64,000 nucleotides of DNA from Boesenbergia rotunda (lineage: Eukaryota > Streptophyta > Magnoliopsida > Zingiberales > Zingiberaceae): contig JAGFNQ010000848.1 in NCBI GenBank assembly GCA_024364735.1, forward strand, positions 132,196 to 196,195, read 5' to 3'. The notes below the pieces were generated by a model. That model ran no database searches, was not told the DNA's origin, and was given only the letters and a program-made list of their open reading frames with translations. Shown one piece after another: positions 20,788-31,251 of this stretch (its first letter is position 1; every line of letters begins with the position of its first letter). Made by a program: the position numbers and the translations under genes.

Positions 20788-22072
20788 TGTAGGACTGTTG
20801 CACATGAGAGGGGGGAGGGGTAAATCATGTGTCTTTTAAAAATTAAATTGCTTTTCGTATGTGCGCAGCGAAAAAGATGAAAAGCTCAGAATTCGAACAC
20901 AGGTCGATTTTACTTGCTTCGGAGCCTTTGACGACTCCTACTGCAAGGCCCAATTACCATGGACCTTTCTGATGGGCAATCCACTAGTACCCTCTACCGA
21001 TAAACTCCCAATAGAGTCATCGAGTACAAGATATAGGCACAAAGTGTAAGAAGCTTACACTTCCTACTTGATTAAGCACAAATAAATAAATTCGTCACCC
21101 AACAGTAGTGTAGAACTTTCGATTGGCTCATGTGTCGGCGTTGATCTTTCGATAGCAGTTGGACATGGTCGTGTCAAAGTGGAGCCGCAGCAGGAAGGCA
21201 AGGAAGTAGCTGGATGAGTGTGTGAGCTTGAAGATAGTAGGAAAGTGTTGTTTGGAGTGCACAGCAGCAATGCCCTTATATTGGGTGTTTGAGGCGCCTC
21301 AGTTCCCAACTGAGGTTGCCTCGGACAAAGCAAATTTCATCCACGATCCGCAACCATCACGTTCACCTCTTATCCACTTGAAGGCTCTTGGATCCCTTCT
21401 GAGGTGCCTCGGTTCCCAACTGAGGCACCTCGGATCTGAACTGAGGCGCCGTGGATCCGAACTGAGGCGCCTTAGCTCGCTGATATTTCATCTTTAGAGT
21501 AGACATCACGGAGCAGCCGCCTCTAGTCCAAACTGAGGCACCCCGGGTACTGTTCATCCGAGGGAACTTTCATAGAAAAACCCCTATAAAACCAAGTTAG
21601 TCCAAAAATAAATATAGCTTGCAAAATAAGGTTAGTAAACACACAGCATGGACTAAATGTAGTGAGTATTAAATAAATCCTTTCTTCCCAAGACTAGGAT
21701 CTAGTCAGAGGCCTCAACTTAGAGATCCGAAATGGTTCTAAGTTGGACCACGCCTAAAGTCCCAACTAGGACTCGTCCTCACCTGAATTTTCTCCTCCAA
21801 TGACTTACCTCACTTACCATGTGCAGATTTAATCAACTCTTTAACCCACGAAGACTTTTGCCAAGTCTCCACCAACTTGGACTTTTGCCAAGACTCCACC
21901 ACCTTAGACTTTTTGCCAGGACTCCACCACCGTGGACATCATCCTGGTATCAGGTTCTAAGCTTTTCAATCCTGCACACTTGATAACAAGATTAGAAAAT
22001 AACACATTAACTTTAACCTTTTTATCATACATCAAAACCTATATTTGACAATTAGTGCAAACTGCACCAACA
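20788..22072 (-). mobile_element. Sirevirus-like 5' LTR, minus orientation
   Basis: Ends TGTAGGACTG (20788) and CTGCACCAACA (22072); 1285 bases. It contains repeated (T)GAGGCGCCTC-type palindromes (21288-21545), the family-specific counterpart of the GATCGGTC hairpins in other LTRs here. The primer site lies just to the left. The body of the element is lost by later insertions and deletions. Confidence 0.7.
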
Positions 22073-22339
22073 TCGGTTGGCCACGTCTGGTCAGCCGTGG
22101 CCCCATGGTAGATCTGGTCGTGTCAAGCATTGCAGATCCGGCTAGGGGCCCCCAGATCTGGCCGTGCGTGGCCCGTGGCTAGATCATGCTGACAAGAAGG
22201 ATTCCAAACACCGAGAGCAAGAGGAGGAGAATGAGAGGCGAGAACATGCCTTATCATCGGAGAACATGAGCAAGAGGAGGAGGCTAGAGGGATTCTGCGA
22301 GGAGGAGATCGTGTGGGAGGAGAAAAATTAGGGTGGACC
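22073..22339. other. GC-rich repeat-like stretch, no gene
   Basis: Contains repeated GATCTGG/GGCCGTG words. It could be internal sequence of the CACTA-like element that ends at 22891. No coding signal. Confidence 0.3.
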
Positions 22340-22891
22340 TAATTTTATTCGAACAATTCCTACGAAATCTTCGTTCTGTCAGAAATTTCTGACAGACTGC
22401 AGATTTTGTCAAAATGTTCCGACGGAATGAAGATTCCTTCGGAAATTGACTTAGCCACGTGGTCGAGTCCCAATTTCCTAATGGAATGCAGATTCCGTTG
22501 GAACCCTTTAAATAAAATTAGGGTTGCTATCGTGTCCGAATACAAAATTCCTGGCCAAACTCACATTCTATCAAGAATTTCCTTAGCCACGTGGCCAGAA
22601 CCAAAATTCCTGACGGAATATGGGGTTCGTCGAAAATATTTCCGATGGAAAATTGAATTCCTTCTGAAATAAACCAAATTCCTGACAGAATTAGACTTTC
22701 TGATGGAATTAAACTTCTATCGGGAATATATCCCGACAGAATTTATATTCCATCGAAAAAATCGTTTGTTCCGACGAAATATTATATTGCGTCATGGTTT
22801 CCGACGGATAGAGAACATATCTGTCGGAAAGTACAAACAGAATATAAATTTTGTCGGAAGTTCCGTCGGTATTTCAGGTTTTTTTGTAGTG
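22340..22891 (+). mobile_element. CACTA-like (En/Spm) DNA transposon end
   Basis: The right end is TTTTTTTGTAGTG, the complement of CACTACAAAAA, the classic CACTA terminus. The 500 bases before it are filled with degenerate subterminal repeats TTCC(G/T)(A/T)CGGAA in both orientations. The other terminus and transposase were not found, so it is a truncated end. Confidence 0.55.
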
Positions 22892-24579
22892 AATGGGTCA
22901 GCCTAGGTGACTTACAGGTCTAGATAGGTTGAGGAGAAAAAAATATATGAAGAACTCAAAACACAAGTTAGTTTCAACTCAAAATTTATTTATGATGTAA
23001 ACTAATTCAATGAGTTGTAAGGATTTTCTATATATATATTTTATTTTTAATGGAGTGACACGCCTAACTCACAATCTATCTTGAGTTGGTTTGGATTAGG
23101 GATTTCTCAACCTAATAGGAGAGTGGGTCATCCCACCAACCCTACTAAATAAAGGGTTTTTGAAGTGTCAGTCTGCCTTGCTATGGATTGACATGTTTGA
23201 TAGCTCTGATTGATTGCACATGTTGTAAAGATAGTCATGTATGGATGAATTCCCTCATTCAATATCATATTGAAAGTTAATTTTCATCCATTTTCAATCG
23301 CTCTTTTCATCAAATAGTTTGGAAGTGTTATTGTACACATGATGATATAAGATGAATAGATATAGACTTAGAGTTGAGCATAGCCATGCGAGGCTAGTGT
23401 TGAAGGTCCAAGATGTCAAGCACTAAAACATCACCATGCAAATACTATATTGTTTGCACGTCTATTAATTGATATGTGAAAACCCAAGTTGAAAGCTTGT
23501 TACCTAAATTAATTCATGTGTTATTACGTTTTTTTTTTTAACTTATCGATTAAGTTTCTTCATTAACTTACATTTCCAAGTATCATTGATTATCTAGACT
23601 TACATAAATGCCTTTTAATTAAAACACTTATTCGATTAAAAGTTATGTGTTAAGATTCATGTGTGCTAGAGGAGGGTGAAAAGCTATGATTTCTTCTCAT
23701 CTGGTTCTTGTGCTCATCATTTGAATGTGCAACAGAAACATGAATCAATACTGATGCTATATACACAACTTCGGAATTTACTTTATATCTGCCTCTAAGG
23801 TGACTAATCTAAGACCTACTCTTAATGATCACTCTTCACAATGAACTTCTCCTTTTCGGATATCTTTTGGATATGGAGAAGCCTCTTACAATATATTCTT
23901 ACAATAACACACTAAGAAAATGAATACAAAGACAAATGAAATCGAAAATGATTTTACAATGAGGAACATTCTTTTGATGTTTTCTTATTGCTTGGGAATG
24001 CCTTTTGTTGATCTGGAAATGGACCAGAACATCACCTCGGAATCCCAAATATTCACAGAACATGCCCTCTAGCATGTTAGTCTCCTTGCCTCTAGCGCTT
24101 TCTTGATCTAACAAAGTTTAACAGTTCATGGGAAATAATACATAACTTTTCTTAGTAAATTTTTCTTCTTCTTCTCAGATAATTGACTATGTTGCCATTA
24201 ACGAGGGTGATTGCATATTCTGTATTCAATAAATTTACTATCTTCATTCAAAAGATCATGCAGTTATTTATACAACAATCAATCTTTTCTATAGGCAAAC
24301 ATCAACCCCTAATCAATTTGTTTGTACTATAGAATTTATTAGTCATTATGTTATTAGCAAAAAACAACTGACATCAATTGATAGATGTCATCGTAACATC
24401 ATTCTAAGAAATGATATTCTGCCTTGATATTTTATAGTTTGCAATAGCTGATAGTTGGGAATGACCAGAAAAAATACCTTCTCACAATTATCTTTTACTA
24501 GCCTTTAACATATCATATAATTTCTAAATTTCTGGTGTTGATATTTTTAGCAAGAAAAATGATATGCTCAAGGAAAAAA
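22892..24579. other. AT-rich intergenic DNA; no gene supported
   Basis: No domain is recognisable. The minus frame 24114-23899 (71 codons) is the only sizeable one and lacks a recognisable product or splice context. Parts near 23790-23900 resemble LTR leader phrases. Confidence 0.4.
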
Positions 24580-25521
24580 TGTTGGAACTTGACTGGATGG
24601 CTAGAGGGGGTGATTAGCTGGTTGCCGGACATTCGTTGGTTCTTTCTATAAGTGTTAGCTCCACACAAGTGGAAACAAAAAACAATGAAAATGAGAATAC
24701 CAATCGCTAACACTTATCATTTACATAGTTCGGAGATTGCTTGCTCCTATTCCACGGCTTGCTCTTGAGGTAGACGACCCCTTAATCCTTCGGTGGATCA
24801 GTCTCTGGTAATCTCCGGCTAGAGCTTTCTCCTTCTCAGTAGAGAATAACCTGTCACAATGTTCTCTTCCTCTTTACAAGTTAAGAATTAGGGTTAGGAG
24901 GAAGAGATGAGTTTTGGAGGCTTGAGTACTTGATCAAGCAGATTTCTCACTTAAGAGCTAACTCTTCTCAAGTCTCAACCTCTCTTTTAAATAGAGGAGG
25001 GAGCTATTAAACAAATAGCTCAGTCTCGATACCAGTCGACTACCACCATGACCAATCAACTAATCCTGTTGTTCGAAACATACAGAATGTTCAGTCGACT
25101 GGTGTCCCTACCAGTCGACTAATCTCATTACATACTCACACTCATCCTCTCTAGAGACGCTCTTTGAAGCACTCTTCTTTTGGCTCTCATCCATTGGATG
25201 CATCCAAGCCCTCAGCTCGTCCGGATGTTATCCTTCGCGTATGCCTTGAAGTCTGCTTCCCTCGGCTCAACTCTGTTGCTCCTCGTCCAGTGGTCCCTCG
25301 AATGCATCATCCTTCACCGACTCAAGGACTTGAGCACCAAGATGAGATCTTCCATGTGACTTCCACACTTGGCCACACCAAGCTTCTAATGTGTGTTTTA
25401 CTAAGGTCTGCATGACTTAAACACACACATCAAACTAATAAGAAAATGTAACTTAATCATATTGACACACACATCAAAACTCATGATCGTACAGATTAAA
25501 CTTAGGTCGATTGCACCAACA
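24580..25521 (-). mobile_element. solo Sirevirus-like LTR
   Basis: Ends TGTTGGAACTTGACTGG and GATTGCACCAACA; 942 bases. Flanked by AAAAA on both sides (24575-24579, 25522-25526), which would be the target duplication, though A-runs are weak evidence. It contains CAGTCGACTGG palindromes (25030-25120). With no internal region on either side, it looks like a solo LTR left by LTR-LTR recombination. Confidence 0.6.
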
Positions 25522-26869
25522 AAAAACTTAAGAAAAATGTCAAGGAATAACATGACATTATAATTGCAGCATCCCCGACGGGTTCACCGTGTCCCCAGGG
25601 TATAGTTTGATTCGAGGCGGCGGCCGGAGGTCGCTGACAGTGGTCGGGCGACAATAAGACGTATGCATGTTGTCTGCTATGTCATTGCTTAAGGTTTTTC
25701 TTATGTTTTTTTTCTTGAACGTATCATTACTCTTTTAGCAATATTTGAATGATCAAGCTCATTTATCGCATCATAAACTATTGATTGAATTGCATTGTCA
25801 TTAAATGATGATTTTCTCGAGTAATAGGGCCAAATGACGAAGCACCAAAATGCCCATTTGGCTCAAACAATTAAGGCTTTCCATGACTATACTAGTTATA
25901 AAAATTTGGAACAAAATCATTTTTAACCTAGATGTATTTTATCCTTATCAAGGAAAGTTGTATTTTTTATAGTTTCAATGATTACATGAACAACATAACT
26001 TATCACGATCCAAATAGTTTTGTTGACGCTTAGCGAAGCTCACAAGCTTTTTAACTCAATCAAAAATTCATTAGTGATAAATTCATTTACTAGGATATTG
26101 TACATTCAAGCTTTATTGACATATACATAGTAATCTATTGAGAAATAACTTTGCAATGTTATGAAACGTGTAAAACTAAACATGCATCTAATTAAAATTT
26201 AAACATAATTCAAGTATAAAACATAATACTATCAATAAATAACCATTCATCATATACCTAATGTCGGTGCCCAAAATAGCTTGTCTTCAAAAAGGGTAAA
26301 AATATGCCAAATAGAGAAGCCCGCAACAAAAAAAAAAATTATAAAGTCAATAATAAAATAGGGTTGAAAAATAACAAATAATATTTTTGATAATTTGTAC
26401 CACAAAAATAGAGATACGAAAGAACATGTCATGCACTCGGCGGCCCGACTGCCCATGGTTACGGTCGGCCGCCCATGGCATGAACAACCTCCCATGACTA
26501 CATGGCTGCCCACCCATGACAACACGACCGCACGACTAGGGCTAAGGTCGCGACTGAACTTGCGACCTTGATGCGAGGTCGAAGTTGAGCTTGCAGTTTG
26601 CAAAGGTTGAGACTAGGGTCGAGTTTGCGATCGGCAGCCCATAACTGTACATTTACCTGGCCAGGGCTGAGGTCACAATCGGACTCATGACCTCACTGCA
26701 AGGCCATGGCATAGCTCATAGCCGACTAAGGTTGTGAGGTCGGGTCGAACCTGTGGCCAATGTTACGAGCAGGCTGAAGATGTTAAATATCCGTCGTTGA
26801 AATACCGATGAATTTAAATATCTATCGCTGGAATAACAATGTAATTAAATTTTGGTCATTAATTTAAAT
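25522..26869. other. unresolved sequence; GC-rich low-complexity block at 26430-26770
   Basis: 26430-26770 repeats GGTCG, GGCCGCCCATGGC and GACTCATGACC words, and is followed by TCCGTCGTTGAAATACCGATG phrases that resemble decayed CACTA subterminal repeats. No gene seen. Confidence 0.3.
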
Positions 26870-28150
26870 AGGTTAAATATGATTTTTGATTAATAATGAT
26901 TGATATTGTAATATAAAGATAATTTCTTTGCTAATTCTATCGTTATTTTAGGGTTTTCGTGTAGGGATCCTTCCCAGAGTTGCATCACAATAACGTAAAA
27001 GATATTGTCATGTTAAAACATATTTTTCAAAGATATTTCTTCAATATACATGCATTAATTTGATAAAAATAAAATAAAATAATTTATCAATCTACCTAAA
27101 GGAAAGTGTAGATATGAAACTAACCCAACAACAGAAAAATATCCACCAAATAGTGGCTACATTAAATATCTCTCGAAGCTAAAATAGATTTCGGTATTAT
27201 GATATAGTGGAAGGACAATTAATTATCATCTCAAGTATTTACGATTCAATCCCTAATTACGATATATTTTGTAAGAATTTTTCCTCCAAATGAGACGTGA
27301 ACTTTAGGATGCTGAGCTTGGACGGAGTGTTTCTCTAAAGAAATGCGTTGAGAAAGGACAAATGTATAGAACCTTTCAATGAGATAATGTTCTTTTCAAT
27401 CTCTCAAAATGGAATCTCTTCCAAATATATATGTCATGGTTCCTTACTTCGACAGGGTAGAAATATCTAAATTTCACCAACCTTTTAGAGATTTTTAATT
27501 TTTTCATAACCATTGCCTATACTAAGGATACTAAATAGCAGACACAAATTTGTATCCGTTTGTGAGTATTTTCCGATTTACCATGGTAGCCGATGGAAAA
27601 CTTCCATGAAACTGATCCGGTCCTCTGCAATTTAACATTATCCAACCTCATTAATTATTTTTTTTTGATCGAAGCTAAAATAGTATGTACTGATTTTTAA
27701 ATTAAATAGATTCATTTAGCGACGACAAATTAATTTTCATTGTTAAATTAAATAGATTCAATATGATTTTTAATTTATAATGACTGATATTGTGAATTAT
27801 AATTCCCTTATTAATTCCGAAACTATTTGAGGCATTTTCTAATGGTTCATTCTAAGAGTTAGTTATATCTTTATTAACAAATTACGTACATTTAAATTAA
27901 ATAAAAATAAATATTAAAATTACATATATTTTAAAATTTTCTAAATTAAGCATAATAACATAAAAGATATTGTCATGTTAACCATATTTTTTAAAATATA
28001 TTTCTTTAATATGCATGAATTAATTTGATAAAAATAAAATAAAATAATTTATATATCTCCTTCAGGAAAGTGCAGATAGGAAACTAATCAAATAATAAAT
28101 TCGATATTTAATCTTAATTTTACTTTCCATAAAATTCATTTACTTTTTTT
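26870..28150 (+). repeat. repeated promoter module upstream of gene B
   Basis: The block ACGTAAAAGATATTGTCATG...TTTGATAAAAATAAAATAAAATAATTTAT...GGAAAGTG(T/C)AGATA(T/G)GAAACTAA occurs at about 26995-27130 and again at about 27955-28095. The neighbouring GATTGATATTGT/GACTGATATTGT stretches (26905, 27780) are also paired. The duplicate is about 950 bases apart. It shares the TGTCATGTTAA...CATATTTTT word with the gene A upstream region. Confidence 0.7.
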
Positions 28151-28153
28151 TTT

Positions 28154-28162
28154 CTATAAATA
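28154..28162 (+). promoter_or_regulatory. TATA box of gene B
   Basis: CTATAAATA followed by CAAAGGCA, 59 bases before the ATG, the same spacing as in gene A. Confidence 0.75.
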
Positions 28163-28212
28163 CAAAGGCACGTTGGCACTAGTGTCAATAATTTGAGAGT
28201 AATTCTATCATA

Positions 28213-28705
28213 ATGGCGGTAAGCTTCCATTTCTTCGCCTTCTTGTGCTTGCTCACGCTCTCAAATATTTCGCTCTCCATTAGTGTTGCTACTTCAGGTA
28301 TTAAACTTTCATTACAATCTTTTATTTATGAAACAAATTGTACAATTTCAATTTTCACATCTAATTGGAAGAAGAAATCATCCTCTAACAGGAGAAGATT
28401 TACTAGAGGTGAAACGAAGGGAGTTTCATAAAGATTTTGAAACTCCTAACATTGATCCAACGAGAAATATACATGAAGATTATGAAGGGCCTCACACTCG
28501 TCCACCTGGAGGTCCACCTACAGATTCAAATTCTACTGGGCATGAAGATTTTTATGAACAAGTGAAACATGAAAGTGAGAATGAAAAAATTTCATCACAA
28601 GAAATGATAAATGACTATGGTCCTCCAACAGCAGATCCAGGTCATGATCCAGGTCATACACCTCCACCAGAATCCTTGACTATGGTTCTTGGCAAGATCA
28701 TATAA
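28213..28705 (+). CDS. secreted PSY-like / CEP-like peptide precursor (gene B)
   Basis: Spliced gene: exon 1 28213-28297, intron 28298-28391 (94 bases, GT...TCTAACAG), exon 2 28392-28705; 132 residues. Residues 1-26 or so (MAVSFHFFAFLCLLTLSNIS...) are a signal peptide closely like that of gene A (FxFLAFLCL). The mature part is acidic and hydrophilic and has two Asp-Tyr motifs: EDYEGPHTRPPGGPP in the middle and, after the same SSQEMIN linker as in gene A, DYGPPTADPGHDPGHTPPP near the C-terminus. The latter lines up with PSY1 (DYGDPSANPKHDPGVPPS) and also recalls the PGHSPG core of CEP peptides. Expected fate, by analogy with PSY: Tyr sulfation, Pro hydroxylation, proteolytic release, apoplastic signalling through an LRR receptor kinase. 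No tandem expansion. The splice choice is the one that keeps phase 1 and removes the intron copy homologous to gene A. Confidence 0.75.
28298..28391 (+). other. intron of gene B
   Basis: Donor CTTCAG|GTATTA; acceptor ATCCTCTAACAG. The nearer AG at 28371 would break the frame. The internal AATTTTCACATCTAATTGGAAG is shared with the gene A intron. Confidence 0.7.
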
Positions 28706-28742
28706 TGAATCAATAAAAAAGTTTTTTTATTGAATCAATAAA
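28706..28742 (+). terminator. poly(A) signals of gene B
   Basis: AATAAA at 28712-28717 and 28737-28742, in sequence homologous to the gene A 3' UTR. Confidence 0.6.
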
Positions 28743-29932
28743 AGAGATTTCGTATTTCATTATTTATCATGTAATAAATTGACTGTGAGAAGTGTTTTCT
28801 CTAAACAAATATGTTGGTTTTAGAGTCATTTTGTTTTTATCAACCAAAAATTATTAAATTCACTATATGATCCATTAGAATCCTAAATTAAATCTTATTC
28901 TCAATTAAAGCAAATAATTCACCCAAATTATATGGGTACAAAAATCATGTATATATGTGATATGTGAAACTAGAGCAAGCTAAGGAACATAAGATCAGAA
29001 AAGCTTTAAATTAAAAGAAAAGCAGAAGGATATTAGCAAGTGGAGAACTCTTCTTTCTCTAAAACTGATCCAAACAAACAAAGAATGCGCGGTAAGAGGC
29101 TACGGCAAATTCATGAGTTAGATTTACTAGGATCATAAATGCTTGGAAATTTGTTAATTATTCTAATCATAATTTGACATATCAATCAGTTGTAGGAAGG
29201 AAGACAATTTTAGTTAATGAAAGTTATTTTTTTCATTCATATTCCCCTCCACCCTCTTTGTTCATGAGTTCATTTGCACCCTCTCTTGTTGACTGTGAGC
29301 CAGCTCCACTCTCCTTCGTTGAGTTAATCATCACCACTCTCTCTATTTGAAGACTCTTGCCACCCTTAGTTGTCGATTGTGAACATCCTTTGCCCTCGAC
29401 TACGGACCTCCTTTTGTTCTCCAATACCATCCACGAATTTCTTTTATGGAGAAGAAGATATTTTGAATATTTTTCATTTTGTGCATAATTTCGGTACTTG
29501 TAATATTCAAGTATCATTCCTTTGGTAGCAAAAGATGATTATGCTCACTTCATACATCACTCTAGTATCATTCTTAGTTATATATACAATTGATAATTTA
29601 GGTGGAAAATAAAATAGACAATTGTGATGGTCACAATGAGAATGGTAGCATGAAGAGGTTATGTGTGGTTGATGTAAATTTTAAGGGTCAAACTAAATCT
29701 TTCATTTCATGATAGTTTTACTCTTGAATTTAGGGCTTAGCTTAAGCTCCCGAGCTCCACTAGACAATCAGTCCGGTTCAACTAAGTGAACTATCACTTT
29801 TCCACTGATTAGGTTCACTAACCCACCTATGTCTTTTAATTTCAAGAACTCCAAAGGCAAACCTTTGCGCTCCTCACTAAATCCTTATCCTTCGGTGATA
29901 TCCTCCCTCGTGGCGATGAAGCACAATCTGAG
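28743..29932. other. intergenic DNA between gene B and the retroelement nest
   Basis: The first 120 bases continue the 3' UTR homology with gene A. TTAGCAAAAGATGATTATGCTCA at about 29526 recurs at 63552 on the other side of the nest. The minus frame 29517-29233 has Lys/Glu/Ser-rich sequence without recognisable domain; I do not call it. Confidence 0.4.
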
Positions 29933-31251
29933 TGATATGCATATATTATATATGTTTTATGCATTGTTAACACATATCTACTAGTATTTCATGAATATAT
30001 CTTAATTTATCCCACCCTATTTTGTATAACTTTGCTACTATTCCTCCTTTGTATTTGAAAATTTGCTCTTTGCTCGTTTTAATTGACAGGATGTGATTTA
30101 GTGCAAAATCGAAATAGATTTGGAGCAAAACGGGAGCCAGAGTGCAAACCAAAGGAGGAAGCAGCCGACCACATGGCCAAGCCGTGTGCTTTCACATGGT
30201 CGTGCGCTTTAGCCATACGGAATAGCATGGCCCATGTGGCTACTGCCGCAACCCGCACGACACGAAACGGTAGTGTGAGATCGTACGACCATGCAGTAGT
30301 TGCACGCCAAGGCCATGCGGAACTACATGGCCCATGCAGCTACCGCCGCAACCCACATGGCATGGCCTGCAATCCTTTTCCAACAACATGCATGCTGGGG
30401 TCATACGGTACCACACAGTTGTTGCGGCTCCCGTCCACGGCACGGTCGTGCAAGACTGCATGGCCCGTGCGCCTTGCCACATGCCCCCTAATAAAAGGGG
30501 ACCCTTTCTCTAATGCACACATCTTTGGCTTGGGGTTAGTTCCCTTTGCCTTGGGGAAGGGTTCTCCCACTAGGAGATACCGTAGAACCATTATCGTTGC
30601 TTCCCTTCATGATCCGTTCACATCCAAAACAAGGAGTTCCGCTAAAAAGATCTACACTACATGGATAAGCCTTCTCCTCCCTTCAATATTTGTTTAGGGT
30701 TGTAGATTGCTTTAATTATTGTCTTCTTGTTGTATCTTCCTTGTAATGGAGAAGTTTTCCCAATTTAGGATGTAGGGAGTAGTTATTATATGATATTGAT
30801 ATATAAATTATGTATTTGTGCAATTTTGAGTTCAATGAAGTATTTGTTGTCTTGTTCTATGTGTATTGTGTCTTGTATGAGTTTATTTAAATGCTTATGT
30901 GGTGAATACATGTAGTTCTGAGAGTTTGGCCACTACGTAGAGGGAATATCCGGGATCATATAATTGGGGCCTTAGTGATAGAAACTACCTGAATTAGATA
31001 TCTCGGGCATTGTCTCGAAATGGAGGTCAATCATTTACAAGAGATTAACTAACACTACTTAATAAGTTTCTCCCTATCCTTGTTAGGAAGTATTTAGCGT
31101 AATCTAGAGACAGATGACCGGGAGCCCTTAGTGACAAAGGGTCACCTTTAACAGGACACTCTAAGTTACTTACTCTACTTAATTGCATTGGATGGACAAG
31201 GGGGAAGCACTCTGGTGCACTTCTGTAATGTTAACATGGGTGCCTAGTTAG
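29933..31251 (+). mobile_element. outer element 5' LTR, first part
   Basis: Starts TGATATGCATATATTATA. Interrupted after CCTAGTTAG by the chromovirus; continues at 53170. A TATA-like CCTAATAAAAGGGG lies at about 30486, corresponding to CCTATAAAAGGGG at about 56740 in the other LTR. Confidence 0.75.

Noticed and set aside
23899..24114. 71-codon minus frame as a gene
   Set aside because: No recognisable domain, no splice or promoter context, in repeat-like surroundings.
29233..29517. 94-codon minus frame as a gene
   Set aside because: Low-complexity Lys/Glu/Ser sequence with no homologue I recognise and no upstream promoter evidence.
30083..30697. 204-codon plus frame as a gene
   Set aside because: Lies inside the outer element's LTR; the corresponding region of the other LTR does not keep the frame.
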